Part shown: positions 11,851 to 24,012 of the stretch, piece after piece
Position numbering within the stretch: position 1 is the first letter of the stretch
Layout: each line of letters begins with the position of its first letter
Assembly: GCA_037974665.1 (NCBI GenBank)
Contig: CM075765.1
Span: forward strand, 18,489,648-18,553,647
Reading direction: 5' to 3'
DNA: 64,000 bases
From: Ehretia macrophylla
Lineage: Eukaryota > Streptophyta > Magnoliopsida > Boraginales > Ehretiaceae
Notes under the pieces: generated by a model
Told to the model about the DNA's origin: nothing
The model's database searches: none
The model's input: only the letters and a program-made list of their open reading frames with translations
Made by a program: the position numbers and the translations under genes

Positions 11851-14800
11851 CTATATGTCATGCTCTTTGTCCACCCAATCTGGTCTGCCTAATGTGAACT
11901 CCAAGCTAGGGTTCTTGTGATCCAGATTACACCCTATGTACTTCTTTGGCCAAGATGTACCACATTCCTGCAATGGTTTCTCATTACAATTAGGGTTTGT
12001 CTCCAGTCAAATGCATATTTAACCTCATGCTTTAGCGTTTGGGGATTAATCATGCAAAATGTTGATGCTTTTATTTGGAATATTACCTCTCCAGATCCTT
12101 GCTCATGTGATGGAAAGGATGAAGATGATCTGAGTCCATTCACGTCATTCGAGTTTGTTTGCAGCCAATTCTCTCTACTGCTCAAGGTTTCAAGAAGATG
12201 TCAGTTCTTTTTTGACATTGCACTGAATAAATTAAAAGAAATGTATTTGTAACTCGAGTGATACTTCACCTCTCCTGTAATAAAATTTTAATTAATTATA
12301 TAGGGGAAGATCAGCGAATTGAAGCATGATTATCAAGTGAGGTAATATATAGTATTACTCACAAATTAGTGAGACAATTTTAAATATAATAAATGCTAAT
12401 TAAGTAATCATTTCTTACTTACCATAACTTTTTCTAGTCTTTTACACTAGTCCCAAGCTTTACTTTGCATAAATTATCAGACGACAAAAGGCAAGCATAC
12501 ACGCTAATAACGTAAAATCAAAATCATGCAACAAAATTACTCGTTACAATATTAAGAGGCCTGGAAAAAAATCAGAAGTTAGTGATTAAATTAAAAAAAA
12601 TAGGATATTTTAGGGACTGTTGTTTCAATTTAACACATGCTAAATGTCCAACTAGTATTTGTTTATAATTTCTTAATAGAAACTTGGCATTTTCTCATTT
12701 TCTCTACAACTTAAATTTAAAATTATTTTCGTAGAGATTCGCACTTTGATCTCTTAACTATCAGGAGAAGTAACTCACCACTAGTTTACTCCTAAATCTC
12801 AACTATAACATTAAAGTTTAGAGATAATTAGATATAAACATGAGTTCAAACTAAAGAGAGCATTAATTAGTATGCAAGTCAAGAGGATCAAAGGCCAGAA
12901 ACATCATTAATTTTCCTACATTTCCTAATAATGATAATTTTCACTCAAAACCTACCAAAATCACGAAGGAACCCACCTTATGATCCTAATTAAAAAATAA
13001 TTCTCCCGAATTGACGGGTCAGCGTAAGTAGGAATTTAAAAAATAATTCTCATGAATTGAAAAATTATAAACTACAAAACCATCGTATAAAAATTCTGAG
13101 ATACTCTTGCACCCATTCTAAAACTTATGAATATCATGAAAATTATGTAAAGAGGACAATACTACGCTCGAGAACTTTCATGCTTTCCCTTAGAAGAAAA
13201 CTTGTGGATCAGTGGACTCTAAGTACATTGGAGTAAGCGGGATCAACTCCAATCTCTTGTGCTCAAATTTGTATTCACGGCTTTAATTTATTTCATTTCG
13301 TGTGAAAGAAATAGAAGGATTCATGATCATGTTTCTCTTGATGAGGAGCAAATATTTCGAAAGATTATTTTTGATGTTAGATGCAGAGTTAGTAACATAT
13401 ATAAATTTAGAAGGAATAGTACAAATATACGTATATGTAATTTTTGGAACTTAGATAGTAACTAACTTGTAAATGACCGACTGATTGTGGTTTAGTGTCA
13501 TTCGTATTTTTTTTGGTCTTGTTATAATGAGTTTGTTGAGATTAATAAAACTACTTACTAAACTAGCACCAAAAAAAAAATACATTGAGTAAGCAGGTTT
13601 TGTTATGGCAATATATAGAAATGGATTCAGACAAAGACAAAAGGACAAGCTATGGATACAGCCACTCTTAATAGAAGCTGCTAGTACTAAAATATGTCCA
13701 ATATGTTTCAACATACAAACACACACACACACTCACCAAAAAGTGAATTTACCCACATCACCATGCATAGGTGAGCACTTAAGTCAAGAGACAGGCCTGT
13801 TTTTGGTCCTACATGGCAATCTTCTCCTCGTGAAGAGAATATGATAGAAGTATTGAATACTATTTCGAATAGCGATCCGTCATAATTAGAATTTTTGAAT
13901 TCGATTTTGACCAAAAAACAATACTGACAGTATTAAGAAACAGTACCAAAGAAAAAAGAAAAAGAGGGGGCAATTGTTGCTTTCTCCTTATCCTAATTAA
14001 GCCCTTTAATTTGTGCGTGTTTCTACTTTTTTCAATACTCAAATCAAAGCTACGTACCCAATCTATCAAGTGAAAGATCTTGTATAAAACTAATATGATA
14101 TTGGGAAAAGGCTTAATACGAAACGAAAGAAAACAAAAGCAAAAGCTGCCACATGAACCCTTTTTTATTCGTCAAAAATGGTGGACGTGAGATTGCATTT
14201 TCTGAGTTTCAGATACCATGCAAAAGAAAAGGGAACAATGCTTTACTTCATCAATATTATTCAGAAGTTGATCTAAGAGTTGGTAAAACGGTCATATGGT
14301 AATCTGTAATAAAGGTTTTAAATTTAAACTACGACTACCTACAAAAAGTTGTATGTGCACAAATTCACACGCACACACTCAAGATTGAGAGAGAGAGAGT
14401 GGGAGAGAGAGATGCTACCTTGAGGAGTTGTTACTCCACAAAGTGGTGGTAGAAGAAGGATAATCTGATTCTTGTTGCTCAGAAGGTCCTCTTTGATCCA
14501 TGAATCGGCGCATACCGGCACGGTCGCCGGCACTGCCCAAAGTGGAGAGATCTTCGTCACCAGACCCATCTGATTGACCTTCAAGAAAAAAAAAGTCCAA
14601 ACACTTCCAAATTAGTATCATAATATTATCAAATGCAATAATTCATGATAGTCAATGAACATCAGCAAACATTGATGCAGTCTAGGTACTAGGTAGAGCT
14701 GAGTGCTAACAAAAGATTTTTATCTTAGACAAAAAGTAGATATTGAGACCTGAACCAAGATCGATACCAAGAGTAATCAAAGTACTCATAATTAAAAAAT

Positions 14801-16796
14801 AATTGATAAAATAAATTAAAAAAAAAGATCTTTTTTATTTTACGATTCATCAAAATCCAAAAATCAATTCAATAAACCCTCAAAAATCTTTTTTAATTGG
14901 ATAAAAATGAATGAAAAAAATACTAAATCGTTGGATATCGAATCTAAAATTTTGATTCTTCCCAGTATTTGTTCGTGAAATTTAATAAATAAAGATTCTT
15001 TTAAGAGTTAAATAAAGTTGCCGAGGAAAAGCTGAAGACTAAACAATACGGATTACCTGAAGAAGCTGCAGGTTTGTCAGTGGTTTTAACAGTTCTGTAC
15101 ATCTGCATTGGGAACCATTTTGCATATTAAGACAATTGACCAGAATAAAAATTCAAATATGACAAAGAAAATAAAATAAAAACAAAAAATTTGCACATAG
15201 TATTAATCAGATCTCTCTCCCCCCCTCTCTCTCTCTCTCTCTCGCTGTGAGAGTGTAGCGTGCGACTTCTGGACTTCTGGGTCATGCTGTCTAGGGATTT
15301 GATCATTAATCACGAGGTTGATGTTTGATATTGTACTAGTGAATAAGATGACCTCTATTATTGAGAAATGATGACTTACTTTTTCTTTTCTTCTGTTATC
15401 GTCACCTTCTCTCTCCCAATTACACACACAGAGATTTCTCTATTCATTCAGTCATTCTCACTGCATTCTCGATTACTGTGCTCTTGGGGAGAGATTGACG
15501 GAGACCAACCCCCTTGGCCTAGCATTGCACACTCTATACACCAGAGAGATAGAGAAGAGAGAGATGAAGAACACGTTCTATCCTACTCGTTGTAAATATG
15601 AGAGGTGGCAGAATTAATTATCATAATTAACGCTGTTTGATATGTATGACTTAAATCTTCTTAAATCCAAAAATAAGAAAAGGTTATATTCCCAACATTT
15701 TTGCTGTACCTGTAAATGGCTCTTGACATGAGCCAAAGTGAGATCTTTGACATCCATTAACTCAAGTACCGATTTTGGAGTAGCCCCTAAATTCATAAAA
15801 CATCAAAGATTAAAATCTAATTAAAAGAAATACGAACTCTTAAACCAGAAATTTGTAATTTTTTTAAAAAGTTTAGAAAATGAAAGAAAAAAAATGGTGA
15901 AATAGGAATGAGACCGTACTTTCATGGCCGCCAAGAAGCTCAACAGCGTGAACGAACCGAGCATGAAGGGTACTAGTCCATCGCATCCTCGGTGCCCTCA
16001 TACTCCGTTTTGCAGGGAGGTTTGGGAGAAATCTTGATCTCATCATTCCATGAGAAGCATCATGAGAAGGCCCTACTCCATACTGATTGTGATGATGGTG
16101 CAGCTGATGATATGACGCCGAGAGGCCATTAAATGATCTCCGATAAGTCGATGGAGATGCATTAGGCCCCGAGTTCAAGAGTGCCATGTGGTCTAAACCG
16201 CCAGGGAAATAAGGCGATGCCGGCGCGTGAGAACCCGATGGTGAACAACTAGAAGATGTCGACAGAGATGAAGACCAAGAAGGATAAGATGACGTTGGGT
16301 AGAAACACATCTTTGGATCCTTGTCTGTGACTTGTTCCAAAGGCAAGAAAGGAAATGAACGGTTGTGATAAACTGGGATACCCTTTATAGGCTTTAAACC
16401 ATCCGATACATCTAACAATGAAACTCGATGATTTATCTGATTTAACTGGCCATTAGGTTGTTGATGGTGGCCATAGAGATGATGATGATGGGTACCACCA
16501 TGGCTTTGATTATAATAAGGGTTTTGTTGTTGTTGTTGTTGCTGTTGTTGTTCATGAGCTCCTCCACTGTTGAGGGTACTTGCAGGGTGGGCTAAGGAGA
16601 GCTCAGTGTAAGCTTGGGAGCTACAATTGTTAGTCTTGTTTGTTTCACAACGGCTCGAAACATCGACGCCTGAGGAGGGTATCTCATTTGCTCTGTTACG
16701 AATCGATGAAGAGCAATTGCTTGGAGGACTAATATGGAGTGAGAGATCAGGAACAGGCTTTGAAGAAGGCTCAACAAAAATCCCTTCTAGTTGCAT
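11851..16796 (-). CDS. KAN1: KANADI1-type GARP transcription factor (six exons)
   Basis: Exons on the minus strand are 16796-15920, 15786-15710, 15102-15057, 14578-14419, 12177-12087 and 11967-11851. All have GT..AG introns, and the phases sum to 1368 nt, giving 455 residues. The N-terminus (MQLEGIFVE..PDLSLHIS) matches KAN1 and carries an EAR-like LSLH stretch. Further on are poly-Q at about 83-91, GIPVYHNRSFPF, and HHHHNQYGV. The GARP (Myb-like) domain starts near residue 263 (KRSMRAPRMRWTSTLHARF) and ends in HVKSHLQMYRTVK. The C-terminus has NPSLEFTLGRPDW, the KANADI signature. KANADI proteins are nuclear repressors that specify abaxial (lower-side) organ identity and oppose class III HD-ZIP and auxin genes. 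KAN1 rather than KAN2 or KAN4 fits because of the N-terminal block, HHHHNQYGV and the TKFR-less GGHERATPK core. The reading frame has no visible defects. The only uncertainty is the exact acceptor of the short fifth exon, where two AGs lie 3 bases apart. Confidence 0.94.
13223..13465 (+). mobile_element. 3'-terminal remnant of an L1-type LINE ORF2
   Basis: The frame reads LVLKFVFTALIYFIS, then CERNRRIHDH, then EEQIFRKIIFDVRCRVS, and ends in a stop. This matches the extreme C-terminus of plant L1-clade ORF2 proteins, downstream of the zf-RVT region (pattern LKLAFxATIYxIWxERNxRIH..I..DVRxR). The usual Trp before Glu-Arg-Asn is replaced here (ISCERN). The upstream frame closes at a stop near 13217, so only the tail remains. 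It lies in KANADI intron 4 in the opposite orientation. Confidence 0.75.
14385..14412. repeat. (GA)n microsatellite in the KANADI intron
   Basis: An interrupted GA run beginning about 6 bases downstream, in gene orientation, of the exon 4 donor site. The gene also has a CT/GA tract at 15221-15242 in intron 3. Confidence 0.85.
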
Positions 16797-17840
16797 TTCT
16801 ATGTGACAAATATAATCACCACTAGTATATATATAATACTAGGAAACAAGTTTTGACAGCATAGAAAAGGCAACAAAAGAAGCAAAATTAAGTTGAACGA
16901 AACCTTAAAGAACTTTTGTTGTAAGAGATTTTGCAGGATCTTGATATGCTTTCAAGGGTAAAGGAGAGAGCTTAGTTTGAATTTTTATTTAAAAAAAATA
17001 GAGAGAGCTTAGAGAGATGTGAAGTGAAGTGAAGTAAAGAGAGAGAGTGGAAGGTCTTCTATCTTGTATGTGTTGAGGAGAGAAGTGGCCAGATATGGTG
17101 GGCCGAGAACCAAATGGAATGGAAAATTAAAAAGAAAAAGAAAAAAAAAAGAAGGAAAGGAATTAAAGGAAAAGAATTTCCAGAAAGGCATGGAAAGGAG
17201 GAGGGGATTTGGGGGTCTGTTTTCCTCGAGAGTATATATCGGAAAATGACACTAGAACAAGAGCAAGGTCTTTCTATTGCTAGTCAAAACACGCAAAACA
17301 GAAAAAAGAAAACAAAGAAACAAAAACCACGGAAACACAAGAAAAAAAAAAGGAAAAAAGATTGCGATCGATAATTAGATACTTTGAGTTTGAAGTACGA
17401 TTCCGAGCTCATTGTATAAAAAAAATAGAATTTGTTAAAATTATAAGTGAAGAGATATATATAATGTCACTTTTTGATTTCCTTCCCCGTAGACGACGGG
17501 TTAAAAATTTGTTGACAGAGAAAGAGACCTTCTTCTCTGATTCCATTTCCCCCACCCTCTTCGTCTGTCTCTCACACACACACACGCATATAGGACAGAC
17601 ACACGCATGTATATTGTAATTTATTATTAACTCAGTCAATAAGTACATTAAAAGAAATTCCATTTTTCATGCTAGATTTGGAAGGCAACTGTGCTACTCT
17701 ATGGCAATTGACAAATAAAAACAAGATTATGTCATCGACCTCTCAGATATGGATCCATTTTCTTTATTACTTTTTCGTTTAGTCTTTTAAATTAAGGTCA
17801 TATATCTCTACATATGTTAGGAATGCACTAGTAGTGTAAT
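16797..17840 (-). promoter_or_regulatory. 5' UTR and promoter region of the KANADI gene
   Basis: Upstream of the start codon at 16796 are a TATATATA stretch at about 16828-16838, GA-rich leader-like DNA at 16998-17050, a purine-rich block at 17110-17200, and a (CA)n tract at 17570-17585. GA/CT tracts are common in plant 5' leaders. The transcription start cannot be fixed from sequence. No other gene is seen here, although several short frames overlap the purine-rich stretch. Confidence 0.4.
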
Positions 17841-17844
17841 CTTA

Positions 17845-17990
17845 TGTGAGTATACCTTAGTGGTAAAACATTTAAGGTGCGTGTATAAAATTTATTCACA
17901 TCTTATTTTTAAATTAGTCAAGAGGAAATTTTCTTAAAGCCAACTCGGTAGACTTTATATCTAACTAATTCATGCTATGCCTCTACTAAG
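17845..17990 (+). mobile_element. Possible SINE-like fragment
   Basis: TATACCTTAGTGGTAAAAC resembles a tRNA-type A box in the SINE family seen elsewhere in this window. The stretch ends with GGTAGACTTTATATCTAACT, and a diverged direct copy of that end occurs at about 18346-18368. It is degenerate, and the call rests on the A-box-like motif and the repeated end. Confidence 0.3.
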
Positions 17991-18288
17991 CAAGGCAATT
18001 TTTTTGGAATCAATATCAGTAAGTCTTATGCCTATCTAACCAAAACTAATTTTCTTCTAAATAGTTCCATGTACATCAGCCCGAAGGATTTCATTATATG
18101 TTTACGGTCATAGAAAAAGGAAAAAGAAAAGAAATATAATAGTAGTATATAGATACTTTTTTGGGCCCAATAAGGACTCAAATAATACAATTTAATATTT
18201 ATGTATAAATAATTTTTTTTCAGCGAAAGCTAAATTAATTTTTTAGTTAATTAAAAATATCTTCAAAATACATACACGTATGTATATT

Positions 18289-18337
18289 GTTACCTTTGGT
18301 TGAGTAGGAGCTGCAACCCTACTCAACCAAAGGTAAC
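18289..18337. repeat. Perfect 20-bp hairpin
   Basis: Arms at 18289-18308 (GTTACCTTTGGTTGAGTAGG) and 18318-18337 are exact reverse complements around a 9-base loop. It lies 38 bases before the hAT-like element at 18376. No reading frame or known MITE terminus explains it. Confidence 0.9.
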
Positions 18338-18375
18338 TCTGCATTTGGTAGACCTTATACCTAACTAATAGGACT

Positions 18376-19139
18376 AGGGGCGAACATGCCCCTTATTCAA
18401 TGCATACATGGGTATGCATTGAAATACCCCTTAATAATGATGAGTATTTTGGTAATTTGACTTCTACTAAAAAATAACAACCTGTAAAATCACATTACTA
18501 AATGATCTGAATCTATTTTCCTCAACTCCACCTCAAGGTCTTCAACGTATTCTCTCCTCACACATTATAGCAGCTACACAAGCTTCAGAAAAGAAAGCAA
18601 ATTGATTGAACCCTAGTTGTGAAAATCTTGAAACTCTACACTAGATGTATGATCTGGTTACATTATGTTACTTCAGCTTTTAGGTTCTTGCATCATTCAA
18701 TGGTTTGAGATACAACTATGTCAAACAAGATTGGTTTCAGATGTAGCTTGAACTAACTATTGTATTTAATTATTCAAGTGAATGCTACTTGGCGGATTAG
18801 AATTTTGTAATGTTTTGCTAGTTTAGTTATATCCTCCTATGCTTGCATATTCTTTTCTTGTTGTTGATGATGAGAAACATAGTATTTTAGATATAAAGTT
18901 TAGTTGTCTATTTCATAGCTTTCAAAATATAAAAACACGTTGAGAACAATTATCAAATGTACTTTTTGTATTACTACAATACTAAAGTTACTTATTTTTC
19001 TCTCTTTTATATGTTTGCATTTTTATAATTGATATAATGTGCGTAATGTGTATTAGTTTATGTATAGACGAGTGTCCCCGAACTCAGTCTCTGAGCCCCG
19101 ATGCCTACCCTGAGTCCCGGTGCCTGGGTCCGCCCCTGA
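18376..19139 (+). mobile_element. Non-autonomous hAT element, copy B
   Basis: The termini are AGGGGCGAAC at the left and GGGTCCGCCCCTGA at the right, which are inverted and have the GGGGCGG core typical of plant hAT elements. Flanking 8-bp sequences ATAGGACT (18368-18375) and ATAGAACT (19140-19147) match at seven positions, the length hAT leaves on insertion. Just inside the left end is a palindrome around AATGCATACATGGGTATGCATT. No transposase is present. It is related to the copies at 736-1606 and about 56099-56165. Confidence 0.75.
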
Positions 19140-19147
19140 ATAGAACT

Positions 19148-21233
19148 ATGACTTTGCTCAAGGTAGTCATGTAAATCAGCCCAAAAACTTTCCAGAAGTG
19201 TTTACTGTCATTTAAAAAAAAAGAAAAAAAAAAGAAATATACTAATTAATAGTGTACATGAGTACATGGTCATGCATAGAAATATGTATCCACATAGATT
19301 AGAGACACTATAGACCCATTGACTTGATGGAGAGACGCACAGAGCTGTGTTTGTTTGCTTATATATAATTAACATGTGTGCAAACCCACATTACCCTTTT
19401 AATTCCCTTATCATACTCCCAAATATTCCCTTCTAATCTTTCAACAACTTTGTCTGGCATCTTGGGTTTTATTATGTCTTCCTTCACATGACCTTCTTCA
19501 TTGACTTCACCACCTCCATCCCCAAAGAGTTAGGGTTTTCAAAACCCTAGGCTGAATCAAAGGCCTACAATATCATTTCTTTATCAAGAGGGATCTTTTT
19601 TAACTCTTTATATTGGGAATTAACTTCTTTTAATGCTTTCACTGGAGATTAACAAACTAGGTCTAGGGAGTTGCAAACATCTTTGTGTCATTGAATTCTT
19701 TAGTTGTGATTTTTTTTTACTGTGCCATTCTCTCTCCAATGTCGCACTAAATGACACGACTCCGTAGATGGTGTTTGGCTGGTGCATTTAATGCTCAAAT
19801 ATGATTTGCCTAATGCCCGTTCGATGTTCCACCCCCCTCCCCAAAAAAAAAAAAAAGAAGAAATTTTTGAGGAAATACACAAACATTATCTTAATGTGGA
19901 GCTTTGTTTTTTAAGCAATCTTGTGAATGATGGAACAATTTTTTTAAGTGCAGTAAAATCTTATAATACTCTTTATATTTTCTAATGAAACCATATGTCA
20001 TTTAATTAGTTTCATGTTATTTTGTTCTCATTTGTATCTAGTGAGCACAATAACATATCTGAAAAATGAAAGTATTTATTTATTTTTTGGGGCCGATAGA
20101 AAATGAAAGTAGAAAACGGCAAAGTTTACTTTTCTACAAGATACAAAACTTATTTCATCCCTCCCAATGCCCCCATCACTCTCTTCCTGCCAAACTTACC
20201 TTCTCTAAAATCAACTTGTTACACCCAAAATTAAGTTGGATGGAATGATTAATAGTGACATGTTATGATAAGATATTTTGAATTCGAATAATAGTTTCGG
20301 CCTTCATTGTGCTAATAAAAAGAAAGAAAAAAAAAACAACCCCGCTTACCTTTAGAGCCATATGCTCGTAGGTTAGTTTTCTTTGATTTGGTATATATTG
20401 AATTATTAATTCCTACGTAAGTTTTAGGATGTTAGGAGGTCTCTCCTCATGTGTGTTTCCCTTCAAAAAATGGCAACGGTAGATGACTTATGATATAGCT
20501 CATACAAATAAGTAGCTATTTAAAATTTCAGGCTCGAGACAAATCATGCTTTAATTAAAAGCAAACACATTACATCTGTGCATGCTTTATGATTGGAAAC
20601 AAAAATTTGGTGTCTTAATGATTTGGTATTTCTAAATATACCTAATTACCATACTTGTATATATTGCATTTGAATCATCAAAGGCTACTTTAAAGAAACG
20701 TTAAATTCACTTTTGATTTGATCAGATAGAGAACTAAAGTTGCAATAAAGTACTTTAAAGTTATTGAAATGTTAGAATTGAAGAAATGCTTTCTTGTGTT
20801 TCTTTTTAATTTATTTTCTCCTATAACAATGTTTGCATACAATAAGATATTGAAGGAAAAGAAATAGGTATTACATTCCCTCGAACTAATTTTGATGAAT
20901 AATTTTAATTGTTCAATGAAATACAAACTGTTTACTTAGTTAAAAAATAAAATAAAATGACTAACAATGCTTTTCTTACATTTTCCCTATAGTAAATTAT
21001 TGAAAGTTGAGCTTCTTACCAAATCTTGTAGCTATTTAGGGATATTTACTAAAATATGGTACTAAAATTCTTATTTCAAGAATATATGCTATACCTTGCT
21101 TACTACAAATTGGCTAGTGATCGCCAACCAACTTACTACATAAGTAGTATATTACAACCTTTCCTTCATCATAAAGTGTGAGAGTTAAATTCTCTTCATT
21201 CGTATTATGCTTTTCTAAGAGTTTTTAAAGAAA
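19148..21233. other. Intergenic, no gene established
   Basis: A TATATATAATTA box at 19361-19372 is followed by C/T-rich leader-like DNA (19390-19560) and a small palindrome, AGGGTTTTCAAAACCCT. That could be a promoter, but no open frame, miRNA-like stem or splice chain follows. The rest is AT-rich. Confidence 0.35.
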
Positions 21234-21380
21234 GACTATATATCGCTTTATTTTTTATTATTTATTTATCACATTCTATATGACTACTTCGTTAGTATGT
21301 CAAAAGAAAAATAAGAATTAAAAATTAAGAATTTTTTATGTGGTGATGAATAAGTGATTAAAATAAGAGGATATATTACC
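21234..21380. mobile_element. MITE of the 8652-8833 family, copy 2
   Basis: The left arm GACTATATATCGCTTTATTT and the right arm AAAATAAGAGGATATATT are imperfect inverted complements. The central TATGTCAAAAGAAAAATAAG-type region resembles the first copy. No clear target duplication; diverged. Confidence 0.5.
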
Positions 21381-22068
21381 ACTCTCGTGTTTTAGTTCTA
21401 TCTTAACCACTACTAATAATAGGTTTGGAGTTTTGCTCATCTCTTGTGTATTATCTTTTAAAATGAAAGTTAAAAGTATTCTTATTTATCTTCTGAGCAA
21501 CACATTTTGCTCACATGGATGCCATTAAATGGGTGCCAGTTAGAAAAGAATGTAACGTAGAGAACATTTGGTACAACTCTATACCATATGCTTATTCCAT
21601 CAACGACAACCATTAGATCAGTGGGTCCCATTTTAAAGGAAAGTAACCAATTAAATCATGTTAAGCTATTCTTTCTGTATTTCTTTTTTCCTGAACAAGA
21701 TTTTTGAGCAAAGATTTGATCTTTCTAGTGTATACATGCACACCCGAAAACTAGAAAGATTAATTAGTGACAGCATTATAACGAAAAAGTAACACTTATT
21801 CATAAGTCTACACTACTATTCATTTTTCATATAACGTTATAATATTACGAGAAATCAAATTTTTAGTTATACATGATGGAGGCGGTTTCCCCAGCAACAA
21901 GAATTTCTTCCTGTTTCTCTTTTTCTGGGTCAAGTGGATATCAACTGGCAACAGAGATGAGTTGTAGGCGAATTAGGTAAGCTTAAAATCCTGGCGGATT
22001 AACAACTACCCACCCAAACGTGCAGTATACAACTAACCTTTGATACTTCAAATTTGATGAAATGTTTT

Positions 22069-23567
22069 GGGTTAATTATGCAATTGATTCTCATTTTTAT
22101 CATCGATTTTCAATTTACTCTCATATGTTTAAAAGTAGTCAATATTTAACTTACTCTCAGATGTTCAAAAGTAGTCAATATACTTCGTGTAATTTTACAA
22201 AGTTAATTAATTTAGTGTCCATTATTAAAAACTTAGTTAAATTCAACGAAAAATACATAAAAAGGCTAAATTACTTTTATATAATTTAGATCTAGTTTAC
22301 GCCAACTGTCTTCAATGTTGCCACATATTTTTAACTTATTTCCCATTATTCAAAAGTAATTGATTTACTCCTCACTATTTTCGAAATCTAATCAAACTAG
22401 TCCCCTTCAACATATACATTTATATACGTACATGTAGCTATATATATGCGTCAATTACACGGATAGTCCCTAATATTGTTTTTCAATTTTTAATTTTGTC
22501 TCTATTGTTCCAAAAATTCAAATAAGTTGTCAATGTTTCTCAAACGTTGCCAACGGAACAATTTAGGGCAGTTTTGTATAATTTTAACGTATTTTAATTA
22601 AGTCCCTAATATTCTAAATGAATATTTGTTTTAGTCCTCATTCTTTTTAGAAAAATTTGAAATGGTTTCTAGAGTTTATACATGAAATTTAAAATGATCC
22701 TAAATATTGTATAGAATTTTAATTTAGTCTCTAATGTTTCGGGTGTCTAATTATACACTTAAGGACATGCTGGTATTATTTTGAAATTTTTGTAAGATAT
22801 TAGAGATTTTTATTTTTTTGTAAAACGTTAGGGATTAGTTTGAATTTTTGAAGTAAACATTGGGGATTAAATTAAAATTTGTTAATCTTTTTCAAGTTTA
22901 CCTTTCAAACACTGATTACATGTGCGTTGCATGTCACTTTTTCGTTTATGTTAATCCACTTTTGGGTAAATTTCATACTTGGTCCCTATTGTTTAAATAT
23001 TTTTTTTAATATAGTCCTTAATGTTTTAAAAGATTCATAGATGTCTCTAATATTTACAAAAGTTATTCAAAATGGTCCCTATTATTCAAATTTAACCAAT
23101 TTGGTCCCTATTATTTTTAAAAAAATTAATTTAGTCCCTATTGTTTGCTAAAAAAATTCAATTCAATCCATGCATGTTATCCTTATTTGGGGACTAAATA
23201 AAATTTTATGGGAAATAATAGGGACTAAATAGGCTAGTTTTAAACAATAGGGACCATTTTGAATCACTTTGTAAATATTAGGAACCTTTAAAACATTAAA
23301 GATCAACTTGAAAAAAATAGAAAACAATGGAGACTAAGTGTGAAATTTACCCAACCACTTTTTAACCGCAGAAACTAATTTGACTATTTTTTATGCACGT
23401 GACGTGACCACATTTTTGTTTAAATTAACTCACTTTTAATGATTGGAACTAATTTGATGACTTTTTTAAGATAATAAAAATTAAATTGGCTACTTTTGAA
23501 CAATGAGAACTAAGTTAAAAATTCATAATAACATTGTATATATACCACTGGTGTAATTAATCATCCC
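22069..23567. mobile_element. Mutator-like non-autonomous element (outer)
   Basis: A 1499-bp element flanked by a perfect 9-bp duplication, AAATGTTTT (22060-22068 and 23568-23576), as expected for Mutator-like elements. The ends are inverted and loosely matched (GGGTTAATTATG and TAATTAATCATCCC). The interior is made of repeated phrases of the TTTAGTCCCTAATGTTT kind. These are in one orientation on the left and mostly inverted on the right, so the element can fold back. No coding sequence. A second foldback element sits inside it at 22964-23353. Confidence 0.75.
22964..23353. mobile_element. Nested Mutator-like foldback element
   Basis: The long terminal inverted repeats start GGGTAAATTTCA and end TGAAATTTACCC, and the arms extend over most of the 390 bp. 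The flanks TCCACTTTT (22955-22963) and ACCACTTTT (23354-23362) agree at eight of nine bases. The element lies inside the 1.5-kb element of the same general family. Confidence 0.7.
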
Positions 23568-23883
23568 AAATGTTTTACTGCAATGCAAATGATGTCTTTG
23601 ATTAAGCGAAGAAGTGTTTACATCTGTCAATATTTCTCTAGTTTTGTATTGACTTATATTTATCAATTTCATAATTGTTTCATTAATTGTGCATAAGTTA
23701 TTCTTTTACTTTTATAAATTCTCTTCTAATATAATGATTCTCTCGTTTCATATATGAAATAGTTGTAATTAAAAATCATCACAATATATCACAATGGACA
23801 ACGTACACTAGATGAAAAGTAAAACTATGATCCCAACCAAACGCCATCTGATCAACATCATATATATTTGTGTGATAAAAAGC

Positions 23884-24012
23884 AAGAGTTTTTTATTTTA
23901 TTTAAGGGAGGCCTAAGTTATACAATATATTAAAAAATGTCACAAACGAAAATTCATCTCGCAACCTATCTCACTTATAACGAGGAATATACCACTAAAT
24001 CAAAACTCCGTG
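23884..24012 (-). mobile_element. tRNA-derived SINE, diverged copy
   Basis: On the minus strand: GATTTAGTGGTATATTCCTC (A box and anticodon-arm region), GGTTGCGAGATGAAT (B-box region), then a body with TTAGGCCTCCCTTAAAT and an A-rich tail. The order and body motif match the SINE at 48368-48503. No target duplication is evident. Confidence 0.5.

Larger units (their letters stand above)
12178..14418 (-). other. Intron 4 of the KANADI gene (2241 bp)
   Basis: This is by far the longest intron of the gene; the others are about 120-950 bp. It holds an antisense LINE tail (13223-13465), an (AC)n tract near 13722-13735, and a (GA)n tract at 14385-14412 just after the exon 4 donor. The rest is AT-rich without recognisable features. 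Confidence 0.8.

Noticed and set aside
11934-12252. Single long frames on either strand at 11.9-12.25 kb
   Set aside because: The region is the last two KANADI exons and the 119-bp intron between them. The continuous frames ignore the splice sites.
19358-19700. Promoter plus pri-miRNA or small gene
   Set aside because: A TATA-like box and leader-like DNA are present, but no stem-loop with a known miRNA and no usable frame follow.
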